This document shows positions 1 through 11,835 of a stretch of DNA of 64,000 nucleotides, piece after piece. The stretch is from assembly GCF_000235625.1 (NCBI RefSeq), contig NZ_AGTR01000002.1, positions 23,910-87,909 of the forward strand. The letters are read 5' to 3'. Within the stretch, counting starts at the first letter, position 1. Each line of letters opens with the position of its first letter. The position numbers and the translations under genes were made by a program. The notes beneath the pieces are model-generated. The model had not been told where the DNA came from, made no database searches, and saw nothing but the letters and a program-made list of their open reading frames with translations. Origin of the DNA: Marinobacter manganoxydans MnI7-9. Lineage in GTDB: Bacteria; Pseudomonadota; Gammaproteobacteria; Pseudomonadales; Oleiphilaceae.

Positions 1-1
1 T

Positions 2-976
2 CTGGCCATGGCGGGCACCCAGTGTGCCCGTCTTTCTTCCACTCTGCCCAAGCAGGGCGATGCCCTGGCCTACAAGATCGAGCAATCCCTGGCGTCTTTT
101 TCCGGCAGGATCAGCGCCGAAGACGATCCGCCCAGGTTTCTGTTCGTGCTGGAAAACACCAAGACCGGAGACATTGCTGGCACCGCCGGCATTGATGCCC
201 GCGCCGGCAATGGCCAGCCCTTCTACAGTTACCGTCGGGATGCCCTGATCCATGCCTCTCATGAGCTGGGGGTGTCGCGCCGGGTGGAGGTGCTCTACCC
301 CTCTCACTCGCTGACCGATGTCTCGTTATTGTGTTCGTTCTCCATACGGCCCGAACTCCAGAATACCGACGCGTTCGAGTTGCTATCCCGTGCCCGGATT
401 CTGTTTATTGCCGATCATCGGGAATGGTTTACCTCGCGGATGGCGGTGGAAATCCAGGGGGTGCAGTTGGAGGATGGCAGCGTGCCCTTCTGGGATAGTC
501 TTGGCCGGCATTTCTTTGATATGGATTTCGAGACGGCAGACCAGTACTCCGGTCAGTTGAGCAAGACTTTCATTGCCGAGCTCATGCCCCCGAATCCCAT
601 TTATGTCACGCTGCTGAGTGAGGCTGCCCAGAAGGCGATGGGGCAGCCGCATCAGATAACCGTGCCTAATTTTGAGCTACTTCAGCGGGAGGGATTCCAG
701 CCGGGCAGTTTTCTGGACATTTTTGATGCCGGCCCGGTGCTGGAGGGGCGCACCGATAGCCTGAAAACCCTGGTGACCAGCCACCCCAAGGAGCTTCATG
801 GCAGTAATGAGGCTGTGGGTGAAACCTGTCTGATCGCTGCTGGCGAGCGGGAGCAGTTTCGCTGCACCCTCACACCGGTCGCTGAAACTCTGGACGACAA
901 ACTCAAGGTTCCGGTTTCGACCTGGAAGGCGCTGAACAGTACCGCGGGCGACCGGGTAAGGATTGCGCCGCTATGA
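2..976 (+). CDS. aruF: Arginine N-succinyltransferase, alpha subunit (5' end outside window)
   Basis: First step of the AST pathway: transfers succinyl from succinyl-CoA to the alpha-amino group of L-arginine in the cytoplasm. The protein aligns end to end with the downstream aruG product: both carry a STLP/TTLPA segment, a FYSYRR/FYNYRL block, SLLCSFSI/SLLLSDEY, FWDSLGRHFFDMDF, KTFIAELMP and a C-terminal VRIAPL-like ending. The reading frame is open to the left edge with no plausible start in front of the conserved LAMAGTQ segment, so about 15-20 N-terminal residues lie outside the window; the ATG at 8 is internal. It ends in TGA 53 bp before aruG, consistent with one operon and an alpha/beta enzyme as known in Pseudomonas. 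Which paralogue is alpha rests on gene order alone. Confidence 0.9.
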   Translation: MAMAGTQCARLSSTLPKQGDALAYKIEQSLASFSGRISAEDDPPRFLFVLENTKTGDIAGTAGIDARAGNGQPFYSYRRDALIHASHELGVSRRVEVLYPSHSLTDVSLLCSFSIRPELQNTDAFELLSRARILFIADHREWFTSRMAVEIQGVQLEDGSVPFWDSLGRHFFDMDFETADQYSGQLSKTFIAELMPPNPIYVTLLSEAAQKAMGQPHQITVPNFELLQREGFQPGSFLDIFDAGPVLEGRTDSLKTLVTSHPKELHGSNEAVGETCLIAAGEREQFRCTLTPVAETLDDKLKVPVSTWKALNSTAGDRVRIAPL

Positions 977-1028
977 CAAGCTTGGAAATGGCAAAGTTTG
1001 TAGCTGTCGATCTCGGGGAGGCGACCTT

Positions 1029-3592
<2,564 letters not shown>

Positions 3593-3606
3593 CGGAACCC
3601 AGTGCC

Positions 3607-4947
3607 ATGGTGAAACACGCGGTTGAAGCAAACTTCGATGGTCTGGTCGGTCCCACCCACAATTACGCGGGACTGTCCTGGGGCAATGTAGCCTCCAAAT
3701 CCAATGTCAGTTCCGTCTCGAATCCGAAAGAGGCGGCACTGCAGGGCCTGGCCAAAATGAAGCGCCTTGCGGACCGGGGCTATGTGCAGGGCGTTCTGCC
3801 TCCCCATGAGCGGCCGCATATTCCGACACTTCGGGCCCTGGGGTTCGAAGGTCCGGACGCTCGCGTTCTCGAGCAGGCGGCCAAATCCAGTCCATCGATC
3901 CTGGCGGCAGTCTCTTCTGCGTCGCCGATGTGGACGGCCAATGCGGCCACGGTATCGCCGAGTGCCGATACCTCTGACCATCGCGTGCATTTCACTCCGG
4001 CCAACCTGAGCGCCAAGTTCCACCGTTCCATTGAGCATGCGGTGACCGGACGGGCTCTGAAATCCATTTTTGCCGACGAGAGCTATTTTGCGCACCATCC
4101 GGCGCTGCCATCAGTGAGCCACTTTGGCGATGAGGGCGCGGCCAACCACACCCGGTTGTGTGCCGGTTACGGTGAGCCCGGCGTGGAACTGTTTGTGTAT
4201 GGCCAGATGGCGTTCAACGAGCAGGCTCCGGCTCCGAAGAAATACCCGGCACGGCAAACGCTTGAGGCATCCCAGGCGGTGGCACGGCTGCATGGTCTCA
4301 GGGACCAGAATGCGGTGTTTGCCCAACAGAATCCGGACGCCATTGATGGCGGCGTTTTCCACAACGACGTGATAGCGGTGGGCAACGGTAATACGCTTTT
4401 CTACCATGAAATGGCGTTTCTTAACGAAGCGCAGGTGCTGGCGGACATCAGGGAGCGGCTCACCGGTGCCGAGCTGGAAGCGGTCCGGGTCAGCAGTGCC
4501 GATGTGCCGCTGGAAGATGCCGTGGCCTCCTACCTGTTCAACAGTCAGTTGCTGAACACACCCGACGGCATGCTGCTGGCGGTGCCCGGCGAGTGCCGAG
4601 AAGTGGCTTCGGTCAGCCGTTATCTGGATGGCCTGGTGAAGTCCGGCGGGCCGATCACCGCGGTGGAAGTGTTCGACGTCAAGCAGTCTATGCGCAATGG
4701 CGGTGGCCCGGCCTGTCTGCGGTTGAGGGTGGTGCTCAACGACGATGAGCTGAAAGCCATCAACCGGGGTGTGTTGCTCACCGATGAACTCTATGAGCGC
4801 CTGACCACCTGGGTGGAAGCCCATTACCGGGATGAACTCAGCCAGAACGAGCTTGGCGATCCGATGTTGCTGGAGGAGGTTCGCAAAGCCCTGGACGAAC
4901 TCACCGGGATCATGGGCCTGGGCTCCATCTACGATTTCCAGCTCTAG
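3607..4947 (+). CDS. astB: N-succinylarginine dihydrolase
   Basis: Second AST step: hydrolyses N2-succinylarginine to succinylornithine, two ammonia and CO2. The 446-aa protein begins with the family signature [18 protein letters not shown]. Catalytic residues of this amidinotransferase-fold enzyme can be placed: the histidine in [11 protein letters not shown] (about H252) and the nucleophilic cysteine in [11 protein letters not shown] (about C370), matching H248 and C365 of the E. coli enzyme. It follows astD by 14 bp, so it is co-transcribed. The operon ends here; a tetR gene converges 22 bp downstream. A short GCAGCC/GGCTGC hairpin just after the stop lacks a T tract. Confidence 0.96.
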   Translation: MVKHAVEANFDGLVGPTHNYAGLSWGNVASKSNVSSVSNPKEAALQGLAKMKRLADRGYVQGVLPPHERPHIPTLRALGFEGPDARVLEQAAKSSPSILAAVSSASPMWTANAATVSPSADTSDHRVHFTPANLSAKFHRSIEHAVTGRALKSIFADESYFAHHPALPSVSHFGDEGAANHTRLCAGYGEPGVELFVYGQMAFNEQAPAPKKYPARQTLEASQAVARLHGLRDQNAVFAQQNPDAIDGGVFHNDVIAVGNGNTLFYHEMAFLNEAQVLADIRERLTGAELEAVRVSSADVPLEDAVASYLFNSQLLNTPDGMLLAVPGECREVASVSRYLDGLVKSGGPITAVEVFDVKQSMRNGGGPACLRLRVVLNDDELKAINRGVLLTDELYERLTTWVEAHYRDELSQNELGDPMLLEEVRKALDELTGIMGLGSIYDFQL

Positions 4948-4969
4948 CAGCCTGCCGGGCTGCGAGTTG

Positions 4970-5605
4970 TCAGGCAGAAATCGACGACGTCAGCATATCC
5001 ATGGTGTGCCGGATCAGCTGCTCGGCCGGAAACGCCGGGTTACCCTCGCCCATTTCCGACTGGCAGAGCAGGATCACCCCGTGCAGGGCCCCGCGCAGGT
5101 ACAGTGCGGTCTGAACGGGGTCGTTGATCCGGTCGCGGTTCATGGTGCCGTCCCGTAGCCCCAGTTCGATGGCCCCCACCATCAGCTCCATCAGGTCTGA
5201 TTTGGAGCACAACATTTCCTCTGCCTGACTTTCGTCTGCCTCTGCCATGGCGGTGGACGCCTTGGTCAAAGCCGAGAAGTAATCCGGTTCCTCCAGATAG
5301 AAGCGATAATAGGATTCTCCCATCGCCCGGATCTGGCTCAGCCCGTTATCCGCGGTCTGTCTTGCCTCTTCAAATCGACGGAACAGGCTATGGCCCGCCC
5401 TGAGCATAATGCCCCTCTGTATCGCAGCCTTGTCCTTGAAGTACACGTACAGCAAGGCCCGGCTAAGGCTGGCGGTACGGGCGATGTCGTCCATGGACGT
5501 GCGTTCGTAGCCCTTTTCCGAGAACACCAGTTCGGCGGCGTCCAGGATGGTGTCGTAACGGGCCTGTTTCTCACGCTCGCGACGGGTTTTCAGCGGTTCG
5601 CTCAT
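4970..5605 (-). CDS. TetR/AcrR-family repressor of the adjacent RND pump
   Basis: DNA-binding repressor of 211 aa. The N-terminal TetR helix-turn-helix is clear: ILDAAELVFSEKGYERTSMDDIARTASLSRALLYVYF at residues 20-56. The C-terminal ligand/dimer domain is not recognised. The gene is divergent from the efflux operon, and the 166-bp gap contains stacked TGACA/TGTCA inverted repeats over a good -35 box, so it most likely represses both itself and the pump until an inducer binds. The inducer cannot be read from the sequence. Confidence 0.9.
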   Translation of the reverse strand: MSEPLKTRREREKQARYDTILDAAELVFSEKGYERTSMDDIARTASLSRALLYVYFKDKAAIQRGIMLRAGHSLFRRFEEARQTADNGLSQIRAMGESYYRFYLEEPDYFSALTKASTAMAEADESQAEEMLCSKSDLMELMVGAIELGLRDGTMNRDRINDPVQTALYLRGALHGVILLCQSEMGEGNPAFPAEQLIRHTMDMLTSSISA

Positions 5606-5669
5606 TCAATCATCCGGTAAGTTGGCAACAGCACGCATAGGATACCTGAAATCGAATCAAACCCGATTA

Positions 5670-5700
5670 TTGACAAAATGTCAAAGAATGACATGATGTC
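5670..5700 (+). promoter_or_regulatory. Probable TetR operator overlapping the efflux promoter
   Basis: Four half-sites alternate in 30 bp: TGACA (5671-5675), TGTCA (5679-5683), TGACA (5689-5693) and TGTC (5697-5700). They form overlapping palindromes, the best being ATGTCA-N5-TGACAT at 5678-5694. A perfect -35 hexamer TTGACA at 5670-5675 lies inside, with a weaker -10-like ATGATG 17 bp downstream. The position between tetR and the divergent RND operon fits an autoregulated repressor site. Binding is inferred. Confidence 0.65.
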
Positions 5701-5771
5701 TAAATCAATCATCGGGTTTCTCCAGGGACAGGACCCCGCCAACTACACAAGCAAGGATGAAAGGAAGAGTC

Positions 5772-6851
5772 ATGACACCACTTCGAATCCCCGTTGCCAT
5801 CGTTTCTCTTGCGGTTTTTTCACTGTTTCTGTCGGGCTGTAAAGCCAGTGACGTAGCCCCGGAGCCCGGGCAGCAGAAGGTTTCAGTGCGTGTGTCTGAA
5901 GTTTCCGGCGGCGAGAGCCAGGATATGCCGCTGCGGTTTTCCGGAATTGTTCGTGCTACCCAGCGAGCGACACTGACCTTCCAGGTCAGTGGCACCCTCA
6001 AGGAGCAGGCGGTGGAGCTCGGTCAGAAGGTACAGGCCGGTGATCTGCTCGCCCGGGTCTACAATCCAGGCCTGGAGCCGGCCCGGGATTCTGCCAGGGC
6101 CCGCCTGGAAGAGTTGAGAACCCAGTATCAGCAGGCTCAGCGGGAGTGGGAGCGCTCCAGCCGATTGCACGAGCGCGGTGTGGTGTCCGAACAGACGCTG
6201 GAGCAGCTCGCAGCTCGGCGGGACTCCCTGGAGGCGAGCGTCGCAACGGCGCGGGCGTCCCTGGCGGAGGCAACCCAGCTGCTCGAGGAAAGTACACTTC
6301 GGGCGCCCTTTTCCGGACGGGTTGAAGCCCTGCTGGTGGAGCGGGACGAATTCGTGGCGGCCGGACAGCCGGTGATGCGGCTTTCCTCGCCCGAGGGCCG
6401 TGAGGTAGAGGTGCGGGTACCGGCGTATCTGCTGGATCATGTCGAGCTGGAGCAAACCTTGCCTGTCTGGTCCGTCCAGGACCGCAGCCGCCCGCCACAA
6501 TCCGGTTCGGTGGTCGAGATTGCCCAGGCCAGCGCCATTCGCGGCGAGCTGCATCCGGTTCTGGTGAGCCTGCCGGTAAACACCCTGGAGCCCGGCCAGC
6601 CGGTAGAAGTGGGCATCACGCCTGTTCGGGAATCTGCCATCACAGTGCCCCTGCTGTCGGTGATCCGCAACGCCGAGGGCGTCAGTGTGTTCCGGGTCCG
6701 GGATAATGTGGCCTCCCGTGTTGCGGTGGAAGTCGACCGGGTCGTGGGCGAGCGGGTGGTGGTTACCTCTGGCGATTTGTCCCCGGGTGACCTGGTGGTT
6801 TATGCCGGCATGACACGGCTGGCGGACGGTGATGCCGTGGAGGTGCGCTGA
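5772..6851 (+). CDS. RND efflux periplasmic adaptor (membrane fusion) lipoprotein
   Basis: Links the inner-membrane RND pump to an outer-membrane channel. Start ATG 5772 has AGGAAGAG 5 nt upstream; an in-frame ATG at 5757 has a poorer site. The N-terminus is a lipoprotein signal with lipobox LSGC, so the mature protein is lipid-anchored. The HlyD/AcrA layout follows: a first barrel-lipoyl half (LTFQVSGTLKEQAVELGQKVQAGDLLARV), an alpha-hairpin coiled coil (about residues 95-160), the second lipoyl half (ESTLRAPFSGRVEALLVERDEFVAAGQPVMRL) and beta-barrel/membrane-proximal domains. The stop overlaps the start of the transporter gene. Confidence 0.92.
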   Translation: MTPLRIPVAIVSLAVFSLFLSGCKASDVAPEPGQQKVSVRVSEVSGGESQDMPLRFSGIVRATQRATLTFQVSGTLKEQAVELGQKVQAGDLLARVYNPGLEPARDSARARLEELRTQYQQAQREWERSSRLHERGVVSEQTLEQLAARRDSLEASVATARASLAEATQLLEESTLRAPFSGRVEALLVERDEFVAAGQPVMRLSSPEGREVEVRVPAYLLDHVELEQTLPVWSVQDRSRPPQSGSVVEIAQASAIRGELHPVLVSLPVNTLEPGQPVEVGITPVRESAITVPLLSVIRNAEGVSVFRVRDNVASRVAVEVDRVVGERVVVTSGDLSPGDLVVYAGMTRLADGDAVEVR

Positions 6852-9800
6852 TGACCCGCCGGCTTCTGAACTGCCAGCGTCTGCTGGGCATGGTGGTGAC
6901 CATGCTCTGCCTGTTGGGTATCGCGGCTTACAGCACCATGCCACGCCAGGAAGACCCGTCGTTTCCCTACCGGGCCGGCCTGATCAGCATCAACTATCCG
7001 GGTGCCAGCGCCGAGGCCGTTGAACGGCTCGTACTCAGGCCCCTGGTGGATGAACTTCGGCAGGTGGAGGAGGTGGATTATACCCAGTCCACCGCCCGTA
7101 CCGGCGTTGCCATCGTGCGCCTGCGCCTGAATGACGACATCTACGACACCGACCCCGCCTGGGACCGAGTGCGCCAGGCCATGGAGCGCGCGAAGCAGGA
7201 CTTCCCGGACGATGTGGGCCGGATGGTACTTGATGACCGTCTAATCGATATTCCTGCCATCGTCATGGCCGTAGGTGGCTCGCCCTCGGTAACGGAACTA
7301 TCCGACGTTGCTGAACGGTTGAAGCAGAACCTCTCGGATTTGCCGGGGGTTTCCCGGATTGAGCTGGAAGGCGATGCAGACGAGCAGATTACCCTGGCAC
7401 TGGACGATGCCGCGCTCTTCCGGCTTGGTATCTCACCGGCGCGGGTGCTGGACACGCTGGCGCGGCGAAACCAGACCATTCCCGGCGGCTTCGTGGTGGT
7501 CAATGGCCGCCGCCTGTCGGTCCTTCCCAACAGCGAGTTTGCCGATATTGACGCCATCCGCGCCACGCCCATTGAACTTCCGGATGGCTCACAGGTGCCC
7601 CTGGCCGCGGCAGCGGATGTCTGGCGTGGACCAGTAGAACCCAGACAGCCGGAAACCTGGTACGACGGCGAACGGGTGGTGCTGGTCTCCATCATTATGG
7701 AAGAGGGCACCACCGATGCGATCCGCTTTGGTCAGCGGGTGCGCGAACGCATGGAGCAGATTCGCGGAGACTTTGAACCCTACGAGATCCGGGAGATGTT
7801 CTTCCAGCCGGACAAGGTGCAGGAACGGCTCGATAACCTGGCCTGGAGCCTGGTGCTTTCAGTGCTGATCATCGTGGCGGTGGTCTTTACCGGCATGGGC
7901 ATTCGTATGGGGCTGCTGGTCGCGTCCATTCTGCCCATGGTTGCCCTGATCAGTGTCGGGCTCTATGACCTCGGTGGGGGCGTGCTGCATCAGATCGCCG
8001 TCATTGGCATGGTGATCTCATTGGGCATCCTGATCGACAACGCCATCGTGATCGTCGAAAACATCCAGGGGCACCTGGATGAGGGCATGCGGCGGCTGGA
8101 TGCCCTGCGCCAGGCCGTCAGCGAGCTGGCCGGCCCGCTGGGTGCCTCAACGGGAACGACACTGGCGGCCTTCGCACCCCTGCTTCTGGCCAAGGGCGGT
8201 GCTGCGGATTTCACCCGTGGCGTGCCGGTTATGATCATGCTGACACTGTCCGTCAGCTATCTGTTGGCTATCTCCGCCGTTCCCTTGCTGGCGGCCAGAT
8301 TCCTGAAGCCCCGCCGCAAGGCGGGCCAGGACCGATTGATCGGAGTAGCCCGTTTTCTGGGTGGCCTGGTATCCCGTTACCCCGGACGGCTGATTACCGC
8401 CGGCGCCATACTTGTGGGCATCAGCCTTGCGATGACCCCCTTCATGGCCCAGCAGTTCTTTCCGAATGCCGATCGCCCGAGGGTGATTGTCGAAGTCTAC
8501 ATGCCCGAAGGCACCGACCAGGCCCGCACGGCTGAGGCCACGGAAAGTCTGGAGCGAATTATCCGTTCACAGCCGGACGCCCTGAAGGTCCACCGGTTCG
8601 TAGGCTTCACCGGACCTTCATTTTATTACAACCTGCAGCGCGCCCCCCAGGCACCGAACCGGGCACGGCTGGTGGTTACCACACCCACACTGGAAGACAC
8701 TACCGGCATGATCCGCTGGATTCGCGCGCACGTGAAAGACCAGATGCCGGAACTGGATGTGACCGTGGGTATCCTCGGGCAGGGGCCGCCCAGGGCTGCG
8801 CCGGTGGAAATCCGTGTCTACCATGCCAATGATGGTGCCCGGATCGAAGCGGTGGAGCGGATCTTCAGCATTCTGAGAGGCGTTGAGGGCACGGTTGATG
8901 TCCGCCATGACCTGGATATTGGCGTTCCGAGTATTGCCATCAACGTCGACGATGCCACGGCGGCCCGCTACGGCCTGACCCGGGCCGATGTGGCCCAGAG
9001 CCTCTATGGCCAGAGCTTTGGTGTGGTGGCTGAGCGCTATCGCCAGGAAGAGGATCCCATCCCCTTGGTGCTGCGTTCCCGCGAGGGCACGGCCCTGTCG
9101 CTTTCACGGTTGCTGTCAGTGAATATCTACAACGACCGGGGGGACGCCGTACCGCTCTCAGCAGTAGCGACAGTGGATACCACCTGGGAACCGGCGGCTC
9201 GATACCTGCGTGATGGCGTAAGAATGAACACCGTCACGGCTAATCTCGAAACCGGTTACAGCTTCAGCCAGGCTCTGGACGGCCTTTACGCAGGGCTTGA
9301 GAGAAACCCGTTACCGCCGGGTACCCGCATGGCCATGGGCGGCGATGCTGAGGGCTCCGGTGAAGCCAATACCGCATTGCTCACCGCAGCCCCCATCGGG
9401 ATGCTTTTGCTGCTGTTCTTCCTGCTGCTGCAGTTCAACTCCTTCCGCCGGGTCGGCATTATCCTTCTGACGGTGCCGCTGGCTACCGTCGGTATTTTCC
9501 CCGGATTGGTGCTGTCCGGCTCACCCTTCGGTTTCCAGTCTCTGCTTGGCGTGATCGCCCTCGTGGGAATCGTGGTGAACAACGCCATCGTTCTGCTGGA
9601 CGTGATGGATCGGGAACTGGAGAAAGGAAGAGACATCCGCGACGCCATGCGCAACGCGGTAGAGCAGCGCACCCGCCCGATCCTGCTGACCACAGCAACC
9701 ACCGTGGCCGGCCTGCTGCCATTGGCGTTCTCAAGCTCCACGCTCTGGCCACCCATGGCCTGGGCCATCATCTCCGGCCTGCTGGCCTCAACGGTGCTCA

Positions 9801-9877
9801 CGCTGCTGGTCATCCCGGCTGTCTGCACCCAGTTGATCAAAGCCAGCGTGCCGGAACCCGAAAACGCCCCGGCCTGA
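6851..9877 (+). CDS. RND-family (HAE1-type) efflux transporter
   Basis: Inner-membrane proton/drug antiporter subunit of 1008 aa, slightly shorter than AcrB (about 1049). Features: TM1 at residues 10-28, two large periplasmic loops, membrane bundles around residues 330-490 and 850-990, the TM4 proton-relay segment GILIDNAIVIVENI (D396 followed by N397 rather than the DD pair of AcrB) and its TM11 counterpart VGIVVNNAIVLLDVM. The PRQEDPSF motif near the N-terminus marks the HAE1 branch found with single TetR repressors. The start codon overlaps the adaptor stop by one base. No outer-membrane channel gene follows, so a TolC-like protein encoded elsewhere must be used. Substrate unknown. Confidence 0.93.
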   Translation: MTRRLLNCQRLLGMVVTMLCLLGIAAYSTMPRQEDPSFPYRAGLISINYPGASAEAVERLVLRPLVDELRQVEEVDYTQSTARTGVAIVRLRLNDDIYDTDPAWDRVRQAMERAKQDFPDDVGRMVLDDRLIDIPAIVMAVGGSPSVTELSDVAERLKQNLSDLPGVSRIELEGDADEQITLALDDAALFRLGISPARVLDTLARRNQTIPGGFVVVNGRRLSVLPNSEFADIDAIRATPIELPDGSQVPLAAAADVWRGPVEPRQPETWYDGERVVLVSIIMEEGTTDAIRFGQRVRERMEQIRGDFEPYEIREMFFQPDKVQERLDNLAWSLVLSVLIIVAVVFTGMGIRMGLLVASILPMVALISVGLYDLGGGVLHQIAVIGMVISLGILIDNAIVIVENIQGHLDEGMRRLDALRQAVSELAGPLGASTGTTLAAFAPLLLAKGGAADFTRGVPVMIMLTLSVSYLLAISAVPLLAARFLKPRRKAGQDRLIGVARFLGGLVSRYPGRLITAGAILVGISLAMTPFMAQQFFPNADRPRVIVEVYMPEGTDQARTAEATESLERIIRSQPDALKVHRFVGFTGPSFYYNLQRAPQAPNRARLVVTTPTLEDTTGMIRWIRAHVKDQMPELDVTVGILGQGPPRAAPVEIRVYHANDGARIEAVERIFSILRGVEGTVDVRHDLDIGVPSIAINVDDATAARYGLTRADVAQSLYGQSFGVVAERYRQEEDPIPLVLRSREGTALSLSRLLSVNIYNDRGDAVPLSAVATVDTTWEPAARYLRDGVRMNTVTANLETGYSFSQALDGLYAGLERNPLPPGTRMAMGGDAEGSGEANTALLTAAPIGMLLLLFFLLLQFNSFRRVGIILLTVPLATVGIFPGLVLSGSPFGFQSLLGVIALVGIVVNNAIVLLDVMDRELEKGRDIRDAMRNAVEQRTRPILLTTATTVAGLLPLAFSSSTLWPPMAWAIISGLLASTVLTLLVIPAVCTQLIKASVPEPENAPA

Positions 9878-9890
9878 TCAGCCGGAACGA

Positions 9891-9917
9891 GGGTCAGATG
9901 AAACTTTCATCTGACCC
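9891..9917. repeat. Dispersed 3'-end hairpin, copy 1
   Basis: Near-perfect inverted repeat: GGGTCAGATGAAA (9891-9903) against TTTCATCTGACCC (9905-9917). It belongs to a family with two other copies here (23,092 and 43,741). It sits between the convergent ends of the RND gene and astE and overlaps the astE 3' end. No long T tract follows on either strand, so it is better called a repeat or mRNA 3' hairpin than a classic terminator. Confidence 0.85.
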
Positions 9918-10949
9918 CGTTTCTGGCCGGATCATCAGCCCGACTCGATGGCCCACCGGAACCTCCGGATTGGGGAACACAATCGCCTCTGGTGAATGCC
10001 CCACCCGGTAACTGGTCTCGTCGTCCTCCCAGATGACTGTGCCGGGCTGATACTCGGTGAAATTGGCGACATCGTCCGGAATGTGGAACCGGAAGTTCTT
10101 CCCGGTGTTCAGAATCTCATGCACCACCTCGAACACCGTCAGGTGATCAAACGGCGGCTGCGGCGCAGGTGAGGGTGGCCCCCGGAACCGCCGTCGCAAG
10201 GCATCCTGGATGCCGGAAAAGCGCCCCAGATCATTCTGACCAAACGGCCGAACCTTACCCAACTCCATGGTAAAACTCTCGGCCTTCAACAGCGACGAGG
10301 AAAACGACGAAAACGTGGTGCCCGCCTTGTGCTGCAGCAGAAGCGTCTCCACCTCCGCCTCCAGCAGAAAATCACGCTGGTCGACCGGAACCGTCCGGCC
10401 CTCAACAAACGGATACAGTGCAAACCGCTCCCGGTGTGACGGCCGAATGGCCGTGTGCAGGTCGTAGTGATAGAGCGCCTGGGGATTGGCCATGGCAAAC
10501 TGCCGGCAAGCCTCCTCAAGCTCCTGCGCCCGCGCAGCCTCGGCCAGCCCCTCATACTCGTTCCGACTATGCGCGCCATCGAACAGCCGATTGAGGTTCA
10601 CTTCCAGAAAGCGCTTCCCTGCGACCATCGCGGGGGGATTACCCAGAATCAGCAAGACCGGGCAAGCCAGCTCCCATTCGCCCTCAATCAGTTCGGAAAC
10701 CAGTCCGTTAAGAACCTCAATGGGCGCTGTTTCGTTCCCGTGAACACCTGCGGAAACGATGATGGCCTCGGCATTCGGGTTGCTTCGGCCAGCCGGGGGA
10801 ACAATGTCCAGAACACCCACGGCCTTGCGGCTGATTCGGGTACCGTCGGGGAGAAAGGTCTTGATTTCTGGGAGTGATGCGGCTGGGTTGTCCAGGGCGT
10901 GGGAAAGCCAGTCACAATTCGTTCCGAACAGATCTTGTTTTGCCGACAT
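9894..10949 (-). CDS. astE: Succinylglutamate desuccinylase
   Basis: Last AST step: zinc hydrolysis of N-succinylglutamate to glutamate and succinate. It is an AstE/AspA-family protein of 351 aa. The start at 10949 (MSAKQDLFG) follows GGGGC; an upstream in-frame ATG at 11012 would translate the palindromic element beside it. Zinc and catalytic motifs are intact: SAGVHGNETAPIE (zinc H and E, about residues 70-82), LYHYDLHTAIR (third zinc histidine) and TMELGKVRPFGQN (catalytic E). DDVANFTEYQPG and IVFPNP near the C-terminus are typical AstE. The last eight codons and the stop come from the hairpin repeat at 9891-9917, replacing the usual family ending. Last gene of the aot transport operon, so uptake and catabolism are linked. 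Confidence 0.93.
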   Translation of the reverse strand: MSAKQDLFGTNCDWLSHALDNPAASLPEIKTFLPDGTRISRKAVGVLDIVPPAGRSNPNAEAIIVSAGVHGNETAPIEVLNGLVSELIEGEWELACPVLLILGNPPAMVAGKRFLEVNLNRLFDGAHSRNEYEGLAEAARAQELEEACRQFAMANPQALYHYDLHTAIRPSHRERFALYPFVEGRTVPVDQRDFLLEAEVETLLLQHKAGTTFSSFSSSLLKAESFTMELGKVRPFGQNDLGRFSGIQDALRRRFRGPPSPAPQPPFDHLTVFEVVHEILNTGKNFRFHIPDDVANFTEYQPGTVIWEDDETSYRVGHSPEAIVFPNPEVPVGHRVGLMIRPETGSDESFI

Positions 10950-10976
10950 AGAAGCCCCGAACCAGGTTTGGGGGCG

Positions 10977-11076
10977 GGCAGGGTATTGCCTCCCGGGAAT
11001 GTCTGAAGCCATGGATGGCTTCAGTCAAGCGCACATGGATGTGCTCGTAGCGTTTCCCGGGAGGCAATACCCTGCC
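10977..11076. repeat. Three-armed palindromic element, copy A
   Basis: The outer arms 10977-10998 and 11055-11076 are a perfect 22-bp inverted repeat, extended by one pair inside and, after a G-T pair, four more outside. Between them lie two small hairpins: 11003-11024 (8-bp stem CTGAAGCC, loop ATGGAT) and 11031-11044 (GCACAT/ATGTGC). Both tips read CATGGATG or ACATGGATGT, the complement of the CATCCMTG tips in copies B and C, so this copy is in the opposite orientation. It fills the gap between aotM and astE inside the operon, where it would form a large RNA structure. Confidence 0.85.
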
Positions 11077-11109
11077 TGCCCGGGCACTGAAGTATGATGT
11101 TCCGCGGGC

Positions 11110-11832
11110 TCAGCCGTTCACCGGCCGCTGATGCTTCAGAAGATGAGTTTCGAGTTTGCGGAAAGCAAAAACCAGTATAAACGTGAGCGCCATATAGCAA
11201 AGTGCCACAAAGATAAACGCATCAAACGGCGCATAAAACCGGGAGTAAATATTACGGGCTGCTCCCGTCAGATCCACAATGGTTACTACACTCGCAATCG
11301 CACTGGCGTGCAGCATGAAGATCACCTCGTTGGAGTAGGCCTGCACCGCCCGCCGCGCTGCACTTGGCAGCACAATCCGCCGCATCCGCATAAACCAGTT
11401 CATGCCATAGGCTTTGGCTGCTTCAATTTCACCGTTGGGTGTAGATATGATCGCACCGCGGATAATCTCCGTGGTATAGGCCGCCGTGTTCAGTGTGAAA
11501 GCCAGCAGTGCCGGGTAGAAAGGCTCCCGGAAAATCTCCCACCAGAAGGTCTCCTGGATGCCCTCAATCTGGGCCAGCCCGTAATAGATGATGTAAAGCT
11601 GGATCAGCAATGGTGTGCCGCGGAACAGATAGGTGTAAAGCCACACCGGGCCGGAGACGAAGGGGTTGCGAACCGTCCGGAGGATGGCCAGCGGAACCGC
11701 CACCAGCAAACCGATAACCAGGGACAGAAACACCAGATGCACGGTGGTCACCATGCCATCCCAGTATTCCATGATGGTCATGGCGGTAAAGATTTCGTTC
11801 TGGTTCAGCCACTCGGCAATGAAATCAGGCAT
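11110..11832 (-). CDS. aotM: Arginine/ornithine ABC transporter, permease (AotM/HisM type)
   Basis: Inner-membrane permease subunit of a polar amino acid importer (240 aa). It has the BPD transport fold with about five membrane segments and the EAA loop EIEAAKAYGMNWFMRMRRIVLPSAARRAVQAY at residues 150-180 that docks on the ATPase. YLFRGTPLLIQLYIIYYGLAQ is the characteristic HisM/ArtM block. It starts 3 bp after the aotQ stop. Arginine/ornithine specificity is inferred from the AST genes nearby; lysine or histidine transport cannot be excluded. Confidence 0.92.
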   Translation of the reverse strand: MPDFIAEWLNQNEIFTAMTIMEYWDGMVTTVHLVFLSLVIGLLVAVPLAILRTVRNPFVSGPVWLYTYLFRGTPLLIQLYIIYYGLAQIEGIQETFWWEIFREPFYPALLAFTLNTAAYTTEIIRGAIISTPNGEIEAAKAYGMNWFMRMRRIVLPSAARRAVQAYSNEVIFMLHASAIASVVTIVDLTGAARNIYSRFYAPFDAFIFVALCYMALTFILVFAFRKLETHLLKHQRPVNG

Positions 11833-11835
11833 CCG

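Noticed and set aside
9894-10949. AotO (transport-operon desuccinylase-like protein) instead of AstE
   Set aside because: The operon position fits AotO, but the HGNETAPIE, HYDLHTAIR, TMELGKVRPFGQN and DDVANF blocks follow true AstE.
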